Assembly (NCBI RefSeq): GCF_944388365.1
Contig: NZ_CALXIN010000006.1
Coordinates: 1-57,946, forward strand
Length of the DNA: 57,946 nt
Direction of reading: 5' to 3'
Origin: an uncultured Negativibacillus sp.
GTDB lineage: Bacteria > Bacillota > Clostridia > Oscillospirales > Ruminococcaceae
Positions 40,805 through 49,008 of the stretch are shown piece by piece. A program made the translations under genes and the position numbers. Positions within the stretch are counted from its first letter, which is position 1. Every line of letters starts with the position of its first letter. Under the pieces are notes generated by a model. The model had not been told where the DNA came from, searched no databases, and saw only the letters and a list, made by a program, of their open reading frames with translations.

Positions 40805-42175
40805 ATGGTACAAACAACCGATATGCGCAGCGGCAATATTATACGCGGACTGATTCAGATGGCGCTGCCGCTGATGCTGCTCAATCTCATCAATTCCTTT
40901 TACAACATTGTGGACACCTTTTTCGTCGGACAGATCGGTGAATTACAGGTAGGCGCGGTATCGCTGGTCAATCCGATCATGAACTGCGCGGTCGCCTTTG
41001 CTACCGGTTTGAGTGCAGCGGCACTGGCGCTGATCTCCCGCGCAGTCGGCGCCTCCGACCACGAGAAATCAAACGAACTTGCCACCCATCTGATTCTGCT
41101 GTCCGTCATCATCGGCGCAGTCATGACCATCGTTACACTGGTGGCGATGGATGGCATTCTGGCGTGGCTGAAAACCCCTGAAGAAATCTACAACGACAGC
41201 CGCAGCTATCTGTTTGGTATCTCGTTTGACTATGCAGGAATGTTTCTGCTGTCGGTATTTCATGCCATCCATCAGGCAAACGGCGACAGCAAAAGCGGTG
41301 TGCGTTTAAACAGCATTGCAGCCATCCTGAACATGATCCTCGACCCAATCTTCATCTTTGTGCTGGGCATGGGCACACTGGGTGCAGCAATCGCCACTAC
41401 CCTGTCCAAAGTACTTGTGTTGCCTCTGATGTGCTGGCAGCTCTACCACGACCACAACGTCAGCCGTGTCAACATCCGCGCCTATCCTCTCACACTGCGC
41501 TCGGTCAAGGAGATTATGGTGGTCACCATCCCTGCTTCGGTGGGACAGTTCTTCACCGCCTTCGGCTTTATCCTGATGAACAAGGCCATCATCTATTACG
41601 GCTCGATTGCAATGTCCGCCTACGGACTGGGCAGCAAGATTGCCAACCTCTTTTACATCCCAGTCAATGGTTTGGGCGGCGCGCTGTCTGCTTTCATCGG
41701 TCAGAATCTGGGCGCAGGTGACATTCCACGTACCCGCTCATGCTACCACAAGTCGATGATTATCTGTGCATGGATTTCGGTGGTCACTACGATCTTCGGA
41801 TGGATCTGTGCGCCGCATATTATCCCCTTCTTTGTCAACAACGCCTCTCAGGAACTGCTGACCATGGCAAACGAATACACCTTCTATTCGGTGGCAACCG
41901 TCTTTTTCATGGGCTGGTACAGCCTGCTCAACGGTGTATTCAACGGCTCAGGCCATACCGCCTATACCCTGTGCCTGTCGGTATTCCGTCTCTGGGGTTG
42001 TCGTATCCCGATGATCTACCTGTTCCGCTTCCTTGGATTTGGTCCGACCGGCATCTGGTGGTCCATGGTGCTCAGCAATCTCTGTACCTGCGTAGTAGGA
42101 CAGGTGATGTATCAGTTCCATCGCTGGGAACGCCGTCCTGGTCAAAAGCGTGAAAAACAAGCCGTCCAGGCATAA
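40805..42175 (+). CDS. MATE family efflux transporter (second copy)
   Basis: A 456-residue MATE transporter with about 12 membrane segments. It opens with the family block GLIQMALPLMLLNLINSFYNIVDTFFVGQIGELQVGAVSLV and has the internal repeat MILDPIFIFVLGMGTLGAAIATTLSK plus AYGLGSKIANLFYIPVNGLGGALSAFIGQNLGA. It resembles the protein at 96-1478 in layout but is clearly diverged. AGGAGGG precedes the ATG. It is monocistronic and ends at a long perfect palindrome (42198-42235). Substrate unknown. Confidence 0.92.
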   Translation: MVQTTDMRSGNIIRGLIQMALPLMLLNLINSFYNIVDTFFVGQIGELQVGAVSLVNPIMNCAVAFATGLSAAALALISRAVGASDHEKSNELATHLILLSVIIGAVMTIVTLVAMDGILAWLKTPEEIYNDSRSYLFGISFDYAGMFLLSVFHAIHQANGDSKSGVRLNSIAAILNMILDPIFIFVLGMGTLGAAIATTLSKVLVLPLMCWQLYHDHNVSRVNIRAYPLTLRSVKEIMVVTIPASVGQFFTAFGFILMNKAIIYYGSIAMSAYGLGSKIANLFYIPVNGLGGALSAFIGQNLGAGDIPRTRSCYHKSMIICAWISVVTTIFGWICAPHIIPFFVNNASQELLTMANEYTFYSVATVFFMGWYSLLNGVFNGSGHTAYTLCLSVFRLWGCRIPMIYLFRFLGFGPTGIWWSMVLSNLCTCVVGQVMYQFHRWERRPGQKREKQAVQA

Positions 42176-42197
42176 CAGAAAAGAAGTTCTAAAACAA

Positions 42198-42235
42198 CAG
42201 GAGCCACACTGAATGATCATTCAGTGTGGCTCCTG
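42198..42235. terminator. 38-bp perfect palindrome after MATE gene
   Basis: A 38-bp perfect palindrome centred on TGATCA (42214-42219), arms beginning CAGGAGCCACACTGAAT. It sits between convergent genes. Flanking T runs are short (CTTATTG), so it works either as a terminator of both genes or as a protein-binding site. Confidence 0.7.
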
Positions 42236-42250
42236 CTTATTGTGATGTAA

Positions 42251-43144
42251 TTATCGTTCTACTGCCGCATCGCTGATCGACACGATGCCGTGCAGATCAC
42301 TTTCTTTGCCGGTGCCAAGCATCTGGTAGATACCTTCCAGCATCTTTTCCTTGTCATAGGGCAGCGTGCCGGTGACCATCACCGGATTGGTCACATGGCT
42401 GGTGGAAAATCCGGTGGGAGTGGAAAGCTCCAGGTGTTCCAGCAGACAGGCAAGCTCCTCGATTCGTTCACGACCATTTGCCTGCAGAAAGCTGCCTTCT
42501 TTGCACCAGGTTTCCAGCTCGGTATCAGGAAATACCGTCAGATTCATCATGATAATGTTGGACGAACGCACCTGATTGAGCATCTCGGCGCTGGCAATGG
42601 CGTTTTCCTCTCCGCAGCCATGGCCGCCCAATCCATAAATCAGGATGGAATTAAAGGGGATGTTTGCCTCGTTGAGCTTTTTTAACTGCTCGACCGCTTC
42701 GGCGGCAGTGTGTCCCTTTTTCATCAGTTTCAGGATGCGGTCGCTGCCGCTTTCCAGTCCGATGTACAAAAAGCCCAGTCCCAGCCGGTGCAGCTCCTTG
42801 AGCTGTTCGACGCTCTTATCGCGCAGATTCTTGATCGACGCATACATCGACACACACGCGCAGTAAGGCAGATATTTTTTGATCTGCACCAGAATCTCCT
42901 TCATCTGCTCAAACGGCAGACACAGAGGTTCACCGCCCACCAAAAAAACCCGTTCGGTGTAAGGGTTGTAGCCGGCAGCATCCCGAAGGTCCGCAATAAT
43001 CTGGCGCATCGGGATGACTTCAAAGTCGACCGTCTTGTACATATTACAGAAGGCACACTGGTTATACGAACAGCCGCAGGTCACCTGCAATAGCAGCGAG
43101 TGACGCTCAAACGGCGGATAATAGATGATCTGGTCATACCGCAT
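42251..43144 (-). CDS. Radical SAM protein (CX4CX2C type)
   Basis: A 297-residue radical SAM enzyme. The cluster-binding motif is TCGCSYNQCAFCNMYK (Cx4CxxC spacing), typical of one clostridial subfamily of unknown reaction. GGEPLCLPFEQMKEIL follows as the SAM-binding GGE block, then LGFLYIGLESGSDRILKLMKKG and ILIYGLGGHGCGEENA, features shared with HemN/Elp3-type proteins. It contains no extra auxiliary cluster. The start at 43144 follows AAAGAAGG; an upstream ATG at 43201 overlaps the -35 box. Monocistronic. Confidence 0.87.
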   Translation of the reverse strand: MRYDQIIYYPPFERHSLLLQVTCGCSYNQCAFCNMYKTVDFEVIPMRQIIADLRDAAGYNPYTERVFLVGGEPLCLPFEQMKEILVQIKKYLPYCACVSMYASIKNLRDKSVEQLKELHRLGLGFLYIGLESGSDRILKLMKKGHTAAEAVEQLKKLNEANIPFNSILIYGLGGHGCGEENAIASAEMLNQVRSSNIIMMNLTVFPDTELETWCKEGSFLQANGRERIEELACLLEHLELSTPTGFSTSHVTNPVMVTGTLPYDKEKMLEGIYQMLGTGKESDLHGIVSISDAAVER

Positions 43145-43172
43145 AGAAAAACCTTCTTTCCGATTTTCTTTC

Positions 43173-43201
43173 AGTATAATCCTTTTTTGTCCAGACGACA
43201 A
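43173..43201 (-). promoter_or_regulatory. Promoter of radical SAM gene
   Basis: On minus, TTGTCG (43196-43201), 17 bases, TATACT (43173-43178), directly after the stop of the kinase gene. Confidence 0.65.
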
Positions 43202-43204
43202 GTA

Positions 43205-44299
43205 TCAGCGCGCAAGATAGGTGCGGGAAATCTCCTCCAGCTGCTCCCAGCACTGTTCCATCTGGCGCACCAGGGTAAACTGGGTGCGGGCACGGTCAAG
43301 GTTATGATGCTCACGGCTGATCTTGAAATAGTGGTCGCCCTCCAAATAGTCGGTCAGAAAGCGCATACCACATTCGAGGGTCATCAGCTTGGCGCCCCAT
43401 GGCAGTGTGAGAATCTCTCTCTCGGTCAGCGACTGGCCTGCCTGCTCCAGAAATCCCTGCGCACATACCTTGTACAGTTCCGGCAGGAAGTGGACCTTGC
43501 TCTGATCCTCCTCGTCCTCGCGGCAGTCATTGGCGCCAAAGCGGACGGTGTCGCCAAAATCGTTGGCGGCAAGTCCCGGCATGACGGTGTCCAGGTCGAT
43601 GACGCACAGACCCTTCATCGTCTGCGCGTCCAACAGGACGTTATTGAGTTTGGTGTCGTTGTGGGTGACACGCAGCGGCAGCTGTCCCTGTTTCTGCAGA
43701 TCGACCATCACTGCGCAGTCAGCTTTGCGTGCACGCAGAAAGTCGATCTCCTCCTGCACAGCGGCTGCTCTGCCCAGTTTATCCTCAGCGACTGCACGTT
43801 CAAAGTCGCCATAGCGTTTGACCGTGTCGTGAAATTGTGGAATCGTCTCACTGAGCTGCTCCGCCGGAAAATCGCTCAGCAGCCGCTGAAAGCGTCCAAA
43901 TGCTGCGGCGCATTCGTACAGGTCCTGCTCATTTCTGGCTTTCTGAAGGCAGACATTGTCCTCGATATAGGACAGCATCCGCCAGCAGCTGCCGTCGTCC
44001 AGGCGCACATACAGTCCACCGTCGTCACAGCGGATCACCTGCATCGCTTCGCGGTCGACATCGCCGCCGGCCGCGCGGGTCTTTTCGCGCAAAAATTCGG
44101 TCACGCGCAGGATATTCTCCATCAGACCATCCACGTCGCGGAAGGTGTTGGTGTTGATGCGCTGCAAAATATACTGCTTCTTCTCGGTTTTTACCCGATA
44201 GGTATCGTTGATATGGCCGCTGCCGAAGGGTTCAGCCTCTTTGATCTCTCCCAGACTGGCCCAGGCAGCCAGTGCCTGCCATTGTGTTGATGTCTGCAT
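43205..44299 (-). CDS. N-acetylhexosamine 1-kinase-like phosphotransferase
   Basis: A 364-residue kinase of the aminoglycoside/choline-kinase fold that resembles bifidobacterial NahK, which makes GlcNAc-1-P or GalNAc-1-P. Shared blocks are PFGSGHINDTYRV, YILQRINTNTFRDVDGLMENI, ETIPQFHDTVKRYGDFERAV, LPLRVTHNDTKLNNVLLDA (catalytic HxD), VIDLDTVMPGLAANDFGDTVRFGAN (metal DLD) and LECGMRFLTDYLEGDHYF. It follows a sugar-nucleotide transferase gene by 16 bases, so together they could turn free HexNAc into UDP-HexNAc. No phosphorylase or sugar transporter is adjacent. Its exact sugar is not certain. Confidence 0.85.
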   Translation of the reverse strand: MQTSTQWQALAAWASLGEIKEAEPFGSGHINDTYRVKTEKKQYILQRINTNTFRDVDGLMENILRVTEFLREKTRAAGGDVDREAMQVIRCDDGGLYVRLDDGSCWRMLSYIEDNVCLQKARNEQDLYECAAAFGRFQRLLSDFPAEQLSETIPQFHDTVKRYGDFERAVAEDKLGRAAAVQEEIDFLRARKADCAVMVDLQKQGQLPLRVTHNDTKLNNVLLDAQTMKGLCVIDLDTVMPGLAANDFGDTVRFGANDCREDEEDQSKVHFLPELYKVCAQGFLEQAGQSLTEREILTLPWGAKLMTLECGMRFLTDYLEGDHYFKISREHHNLDRARTQFTLVRQMEQCWEQLEEISRTYLAR

Positions 44300-44315
44300 T
44301 CTCTTCCGGTCCTTT

Positions 44316-45239
44316 CTATCTTTGCTGCTGCGGCGCCCACAGAGGCTGTGGATACAGGCCCTCTTTGCTCATCCGCTCAAAGGCAGCAACCACCGTCTCC
44401 TTGTCCTGCTGATAGGTCACGCCGTACCAGCGGTCGGAGCTGGTCAGCACGCGCACCTTGGCGTTTTCCTCGTGGATCATCCGGCTGACAATCGACGGCA
44501 GGAAGTACTCGGCCTTGAGCGGGTTTTCTTTCATCGCCTGTTCCAAAAAGGCTGGGAAGCCTTCCTGTGCCCGTTTGAGGAAGCTCTGCGGAAATCCCCA
44601 GAAATTCATCGACACTGGCACCTGCGGGTCCAGAGCAGTGAAGGTTTTTCCCTCGTCCTCGCTGTAACCGATGTTCTGTCCATCTGCTTCGATCCAGGTG
44701 CGTTCGGTTACCTCCTGCAAAAATCCCTCGCTGCTGACCTTGCAGATACCGCGGGAGACATGTCCGCTCTCGGTGACGGTGCTGCTCAATGGATAAGCAA
44801 CCATTGCACAGCGCTCCTCGTCGCTGCAAAGCAGATCAAACAGCAGCTTGTATCCGTGCGGACCATAGTAGTCGTCAGCATTGATGACAGCAAACGGTGC
44901 GTTGATCACCTGTGCCGCGCACAAAACTGCATGACCGGTGCCCCAGGGTTTTTCCCTGCCTTCTGGAACAGAAAATCCCTGCGGCAGGTTGTCCAGCGTC
45001 TGGTAGGCATAGCGAACCTCAATATGCTCGCGCAGATGGCTGCCGACCGCCTCCTCGAATGCCTGCTCCATCTCCGGCTTGATGACAAAGACCACCGTTT
45101 CAAATCCGGCGCGCTTTGCGTCATACACCGAGTAATCCAAAATCTTTTCCCCATGCTTTCCCATCGGGTCGATCTGTTTGAGTCCATGATAACGGCTGCC
45201 CATTCCCGCAGCCAGCACAACCAAAACCGGTTTGTTCAT
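44316..45239 (-). CDS. Sugar-1-phosphate nucleotidyltransferase family protein
   Basis: A 307-residue nucleotidyltransferase (NTP_transferase fold). The signature is VLAAGMGSRYHGLKQIDPMGKHGEKILDYSVYDA, with GTGHAVLCAAQVINAPFAVINADDYYG providing the metal-binding Asp. The family makes NDP-sugars from sugar-1-phosphates. The operon partner is a NahK-like kinase, so a UDP-GlcNAc/GalNAc salvage enzyme is likely. First gene of the operon, with GGGAGAGAG before the ATG and a clear promoter. A 5' hairpin (45263-45295) sits in the leader. Confidence 0.85.
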   Translation of the reverse strand: MNKPVLVVLAAGMGSRYHGLKQIDPMGKHGEKILDYSVYDAKRAGFETVVFVIKPEMEQAFEEAVGSHLREHIEVRYAYQTLDNLPQGFSVPEGREKPWGTGHAVLCAAQVINAPFAVINADDYYGPHGYKLLFDLLCSDEERCAMVAYPLSSTVTESGHVSRGICKVSSEGFLQEVTERTWIEADGQNIGYSEDEGKTFTALDPQVPVSMNFWGFPQSFLKRAQEGFPAFLEQAMKENPLKAEYFLPSIVSRMIHEENAKVRVLTSSDRWYGVTYQQDKETVVAAFERMSKEGLYPQPLWAPQQQR

Positions 45240-45262
45240 GCCTTCTCTCTCCCATCTTGTGT

Positions 45263-45295
45263 CAAAGATTTGCCTTGTTTGCAGGCAAATCTTTG
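45263..45295. promoter_or_regulatory. Inverted repeat in nucleotidyltransferase leader
   Basis: CAAAGATTTGCC (45263-45274) and GGCAAATCTTTG (45284-45295) are perfectly complementary with a 9-base loop. They lie 24-56 bases before the ATG, downstream of the predicted transcription start, so it may be an operator or an RNA switch. Confidence 0.55.
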
Positions 45296-45319
45296 GTTTG
45301 ATAAAAAATCACTTGTCTC

Positions 45320-45348
45320 AGTATAGCCGTTTTCGATGGGTTTGTCCA
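45320..45348 (-). promoter_or_regulatory. Promoter of nucleotidyltransferase-kinase operon
   Basis: On minus, TGGACA (45343-45348), 17 bases, TATACT (45320-45325). Confidence 0.65.
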
Positions 45349-45391
45349 GCAATCAAACACCTTCCGCTTAACTTTTCCGCCGTCTGCATAC

Positions 45392-45426
45392 AAAAACCTC
45401 TCTGTTTTTGAACAGAGAGGTTTTTT
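45392..45426 (-). terminator. Terminator of spo0A
   Basis: A perfect stem, AAAAACCTCTCTGTT with its complement, around a 5-base loop, about 20 bases past the stop, with U/A runs at both ends. Confidence 0.85.
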
Positions 45427-45446
45427 AAACTGCCGTCACCTTTTTA

Positions 45447-46226
45447 TTAAAGGGCCTGCTTGTTTTTGAGCTGAAGTTTGAGGTTGTCCGCGATCATCGC
45501 AATAAACTCGGAGTTGGTGGGTTTTCCACGGCTGTTGCGGATGGTGTAACCAAAGTAAGAGTTGAGAACATCGACGTCGCCGCGGTCCCATGCTACCTCA
45601 ATGGCGTGGCGAATCGCACGTTCTACACGGCTGGATGTGGTATTGTTCATCTTGGCGATGGTCGGATACAAGAGCTTTGTCACCGAATTGATCATATTGG
45701 GATCATTGACTGCCAGCACGATGCCGTCGCGCAGATAGTGATAGCCTTTGATGTGCGCCGGCACTCCGATCTGGTGGATGATTTCGGTCACCATCACCTC
45801 CAGGTTTGGACGTGCTGCGCCCTGAACATTGTTATCGCCTTTGTCCTTGTCCGAACGTCCGGTCAGCTGGAAGATGCGCTCTGCCACCATCTGCGGATCG
45901 ATCGGCTTGAGGAAGCAGTAGGCTACACCGGAGGAAACCAGCTCCCTTTCTAGAATCGGGTTATTGTAGGTCGAGATAACCATAAAGATAGGAACGGTTT
46001 TGCCGTTTTCCCGCACCTGCTTGATGACACCGATGGCATCCAGATAGGGCATGAACACATCCATCAGCACCACATTTGGCTGATAGTCGCGGATCATCTC
46101 GAGCATCAGCTGTCCGTCCTTGGGTGCAACGGTGGTTTCAAAGCCACATCCACGAAGTGTTGCCGTACATTTTGCGCAAAATTCTTTATCATCGTCAGAA
46201 ATCAGAATTTTCAATTTAGAATCCAT
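45447..46226 (-). CDS. spo0A: Sporulation master regulator Spo0A
   Basis: Spo0A is the response regulator that commits the cell to sporulation. The 259-residue protein has an N-terminal receiver: [11 protein letters not shown] (acidic pocket), the phospho-acceptor Asp in [16 protein letters not shown], and Lys in FLKPID. A C-terminal Spo0A_C domain carries [16 protein letters not shown] and [22 protein letters not shown], the recognition helix region. The start at 46226 follows GGGAGG; an ATG at 46268 has no good ribosome site. With sigG in the same window this supports a spore former. The usual neighbour spoIVB is not present here. Confidence 0.97.
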   Translation of the reverse strand: MDSKLKILISDDDKEFCAKCTATLRGCGFETTVAPKDGQLMLEMIRDYQPNVVLMDVFMPYLDAIGVIKQVRENGKTVPIFMVISTYNNPILERELVSSGVAYCFLKPIDPQMVAERIFQLTGRSDKDKGDNNVQGAARPNLEVMVTEIIHQIGVPAHIKGYHYLRDGIVLAVNDPNMINSVTKLLYPTIAKMNNTTSSRVERAIRHAIEVAWDRGDVDVLNSYFGYTIRNSRGKPTNSEFIAMIADNLKLQLKNKQAL

Positions 46227-46518
46227 ATATAAGTCCTCCCACTCTAATAATTTTCCATACTTTTCCAATAAATGGAAATTTCTGGAAATAGATTATCATA
46301 TTTTACAGACCTTTGCAAGAGCGGAAAATGGATTTTTTATCCGATGAGGCTGTTTTTTTGAAAAAAACTATTATTCTAACAAAAGTTCACGCAAAAAAAT
46401 TGTCATTTTTAAAACTATTTACCGGAAAAATGGCAGAAGTTTTCGCCGCTTCCTCGGCGAGGTCAGCATTAGGATTGTCAAAAACAGGCAGAAGCACCTG
46501 CCCTTGTTTTGACAACAA
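46227..46518. other. Intergenic region upstream of spo0A
   Basis: About 290 AT-rich bases between the tRNA terminator and spo0A. It holds an inverted repeat at 46475-46515 and TTTCCA/TGGAAA repeats at about 46262-46279. No gene-like ORF with a ribosome site is seen. A sigmaH promoter is expected from the biology of spo0A, but I could not find a convincing one. Confidence 0.5.
46475..46515. repeat. Inverted repeat with TTGTCAAAA arms upstream of spo0A
   Basis: TTGTCAAAA (46475-46483) and TTTTGACAA (46507-46515) flank a second pair, CAGGCAG/CTGCC. Each arm resembles a Spo0A box (TGTCGAA) with one change. It lies about 250 bases upstream of the spo0A start. Confidence 0.4.
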
Positions 46519-46550
46519 AAAAAATCCCGACCGCGATTGCGATCGGGATT
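46519..46550 (-). terminator. Terminator of five-tRNA operon
   Basis: On minus, AAATCCCGATCG pairs with the GGTCGGGATTT side around a short loop and is followed by a long U run. One pair is G-U on minus and a mismatch on plus, supporting minus as the active strand. Confidence 0.85.
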
Positions 46551-46552
46551 TC

Positions 46553-46627
<75 letters not shown>

Positions 46628-46631
46628 ATAT

Positions 46632-46707
46632 TGGAGCGGGTTACGAGGCTCGAACTCGCTACCTCCACCTTGGCAAGGTGGCGCTCTACCAGATGAGCTA
46701 AACCCGC
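46632..46707 (-). tRNA. tRNA-Gly (GCC)
   Basis: A 76-base cloverleaf on minus: acceptor GCGGGTT/AACCCGC, anticodon GCC within the CACCTT/AAGGTG stem, T-loop GTTCGAGCC, encoded CCA. Confidence 0.97.
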
Positions 46708-46711
46708 AAAT

Positions 46712-46787
<76 letters not shown>

Positions 46788-46804
46788 ATAGCCTAAAAAT
46801 AGGC

Positions 46805-46881
46805 TGGCGACCTGGATGGGGTTCGAACCCACGACCTCTAGCGTGACAGGCTAGCGTTCTAACCAACTGAACTACCAGGCC
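46805..46881 (-). tRNA. tRNA-Asp (GTC)
   Basis: A 77-base cloverleaf on minus: acceptor GGCCTGG/CCAGGTC, anticodon GTC in CTGTCAC, T-loop GTTCGAACC, encoded CCA. A small GCCTA/TAGGC hairpin separates it from tRNA-Phe. Confidence 0.97.
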
Positions 46882-46886
46882 ATATT

Positions 46887-46962
46887 TGGTGGGAACTACA
46901 GGGCTCGAACCTGTGACCCTCTGCTTGTAAGGCAGATGCTCTCCCAGCTGAGCTAAGCTCCC
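46887..46962 (-). tRNA. tRNA-Val (TAC), second identical copy
   Basis: A 76-base cloverleaf identical to 3675-3750: acceptor GGGAGCT/AGTTCCC, anticodon TAC, encoded CCA. First gene of the Val-Asp-Phe-Gly-Cys operon. Confidence 0.97.
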
Positions 46963-47024
46963 ACATTTTCTGTTCTCAGGTCCTTGGCATTTCGTTTGCC
47001 GTTGTTGTCCTGACAACGTAGATT

Positions 47025-47053
47025 ATTATACTATGAGATTTTGAAAATGTCAA
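47025..47053 (-). promoter_or_regulatory. Consensus promoter of five-tRNA operon
   Basis: On minus, perfect TTGACA (47048-47053), 17 bases, perfect TATAAT (47025-47030), then 5 bases and ACGTTGTCA, exactly as in front of the other tRNA-Val operon. Confidence 0.9.
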
Positions 47054-47240
47054 CACTTTTTTGAAAAAAATTTCCATTTTTTCAAAAGGTCTCATTTTCC
47101 GCTTAACTAAGCCATTTTAAGAGCATTTGGAGGCTGGTTTTCAGAGGTTATTACGTAAAATATTGAATATTTTTTGATTGGTCTTGCCTTTGCTTTACAC
47201 TCCTATCTTATGCAGGCAAAGTTCCAAAGTTTCCTGTACA

Positions 47241-47280
47241 GCAAAAAAATCCGCAGAAATTTTTTCTGCGGATTTTTGCA
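47241..47280 (-). terminator. Terminator of yerC-methyltransferase-hslO operon
   Basis: A long stem, GCAAAAA-ATCCGCAGAAA with its complement, directly after the hslO stop, with a U run on minus. Confidence 0.85.
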
Positions 47281-47282
47281 AG

Positions 47283-48173
47283 CTATGCTTTTTTGCTCCG
47301 GATCACTTTGATCAGATTTCGGATGTCGTTGGGTGTAAACTCATACTTTTTATCGCAGAACTGACAGCCAACCTCAATGGTCTTGTCCTCCTGCTCAATC
47401 TCCTCCAGCTCCTTGGTGCCCAGGCTGATGAGTGCGCGCTCCACCCTTGCACGGCTGCAGTCACAGACGTATCCCATCTGATACTCGTCAATGATGTTTG
47501 GCTCAAAGCCATCCATCGCTGCAAAGGCGATCTGTTCCGGCGTCATTCCCTGACGGATCATGGTCGATACCGGCGGCAGCTTTTTGATGTTCCCTTCCAC
47601 GTGGGAGATGGTCTCCTCATCTGCACCTGGCAGCAGCTGCAGCAGATAGCCGCCTGCCGCCGCAACACTCAGGTCAGGGTTGACCAGCACGCCCAGACCG
47701 CAGACGGTTGGAATCTGTTCGCTGGTCGCATAGTAGTTGGTGATGTCCTCGGCGATCTCTCCCGATACGATCGGCACCTGTCCGACGTATGGTTCCTTCA
47801 TGCCCATGTCCTTGATGACATACAGGAATCCGTCGTCGCCCACTGCTCCTGCAACGTCCAGCTTTCCTTTGCTGTTGAGCGGAATCTCAACAACAGGGTT
47901 GCCTACATAGCCCTTGACGTTGCCAGTACCGTCCGATACGGCGATCAGCATTCCAGCTGGGCCCTTGCCTTCCATGCGCAGTGTCACCGAATCCTTGGTG
48001 CTCTTGAGCATGGTGCCCATGATCGAGGCAGCTGTCAGCAGTCTGCCCTCGGCCGCAGTCACTACTGCGGAAGTTTTGTGGATCTGTTCCATGCGGGCAA
48101 TGGCGTCGGTGCTGTCCACTGCACAGCACATGACCATTCCGTCTCTGGAAATTGTCCTGACAATTTTTCCCAT
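47283..48173 (-). CDS. hslO: Redox-regulated chaperone Hsp33
   Basis: Hsp33 is a holdase that is switched on by oxidation of a zinc-bound Cys cluster and protects proteins during oxidative unfolding. The 296-residue product has MGKIVRTISRDGMVMCCAVDSTDAI at the start, LTAASIMGTMLK and VSGEIAEDITNYYATSEQIPT in the core. The C-terminal redox switch is CDCSRARVERAL followed by GCQFCDKKYEF, the CxC...CxxC pattern. The start at 48173 follows GAGGAAC, and the frame is open further upstream without support. Last gene of an operon with yerC and a methyltransferase. Confidence 0.95.
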   Translation of the reverse strand: MGKIVRTISRDGMVMCCAVDSTDAIARMEQIHKTSAVVTAAEGRLLTAASIMGTMLKSTKDSVTLRMEGKGPAGMLIAVSDGTGNVKGYVGNPVVEIPLNSKGKLDVAGAVGDDGFLYVIKDMGMKEPYVGQVPIVSGEIAEDITNYYATSEQIPTVCGLGVLVNPDLSVAAAGGYLLQLLPGADEETISHVEGNIKKLPPVSTMIRQGMTPEQIAFAAMDGFEPNIIDEYQMGYVCDCSRARVERALISLGTKELEEIEQEDKTIEVGCQFCDKKYEFTPNDIRNLIKVIRSKKA

Positions 48174-48210
48174 AATTGTTCCTCGTATTTCTCTTTTTGT
48201 ATGCCGGTGG

Positions 48211-49008
48211 TTAGTTAGCCGGCTTCTGTGCCACATAGATGATGCGCTGGGTGTCCGGCTGCACCGGATCAAAGCTGTCCGCAGCGTAGGTGGCCAGCAG
48301 CTTCAGGCCGCTGTTGCGGATAAACGATTGAATCTCCTCGTCGGTATATGCCCGCTCACAAAAGCTCTCGCTGGTGCGGGTATAGCGGTCGATCTGTGCA
48401 TCGTACTCAAAAAAATCCAGGTCCATCTGAACCTGAAATCCTTCTTCACAGTAGCTGTTCTGCCAGACGCAGTACACATCCTCGCGGTCAAACACAAACA
48501 CCTGATTGCCCAGCACCTCGCGGTGCTTATAGACGCTGTTGACATCAAAGACAAACACCGCTCCTGGGTTCATAAACAGGCTGACCCGATCAAACACCTT
48601 CTGCACCACTGCGGCATCGGTGATGTGGTTGAGGCTGTCCAGCGCGCACACTGCCGCGTCGATGGTTCCGTACATATCCAGCTCCTGCATCGGCTGGCAC
48701 AAAAACAGAACCTTTTCGATCTGCGGGTCGCTTGGCTCCTCGCGTTCAAAGTCCTCGCCATACAGCGCCCGTGCCTTTTTCTGCATGGCTTCGGAGAGCA
48801 TCTCCTGGGAGGCATCGGTGCCCACCACGTCATAACCCAGCTTTGCCAGTTCGATGGAAAGCGAACCGGTGCCGCACGCCAGATCCAACAAAATGGAGGC
48901 GTCAGGGTTAAAGCGTCGGATGATGCTGTCAAAATAAGCTGCCCGCGCCGGATAGGAGATGTTGTCGGTCAGTTCATCATAAAAATTGGCAAAGGTATTA
49001 TAACTCAT
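48211..49008 (-). CDS. Class I SAM-dependent methyltransferase
   Basis: A 265-residue Rossmann-fold methyltransferase. It begins SYNTFANFYDELTDNISYPARAAYF and has motif I ILLDLACGTGSLSIELAKLGYDVVGTDASQEML and motif post-I/II AAVCALDSLNHI, a pattern of the Methyltransf_25/31 group found beside yerC and hslO in clostridia. The substrate is unknown. Its ATG at 49008 lies inside the last codons of yerC (11-base overlap), with AAAAGGATC as ribosome site, so the two are translationally coupled. hslO follows after 37 bases. Confidence 0.88.
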   Translation of the reverse strand: MSYNTFANFYDELTDNISYPARAAYFDSIIRRFNPDASILLDLACGTGSLSIELAKLGYDVVGTDASQEMLSEAMQKKARALYGEDFEREEPSDPQIEKVLFLCQPMQELDMYGTIDAAVCALDSLNHITDAAVVQKVFDRVSLFMNPGAVFVFDVNSVYKHREVLGNQVFVFDREDVYCVWQNSYCEEGFQVQMDLDFFEYDAQIDRYTRTSESFCERAYTDEEIQSFIRNSGLKLLATYAADSFDPVQPDTQRIIYVAQKPAN

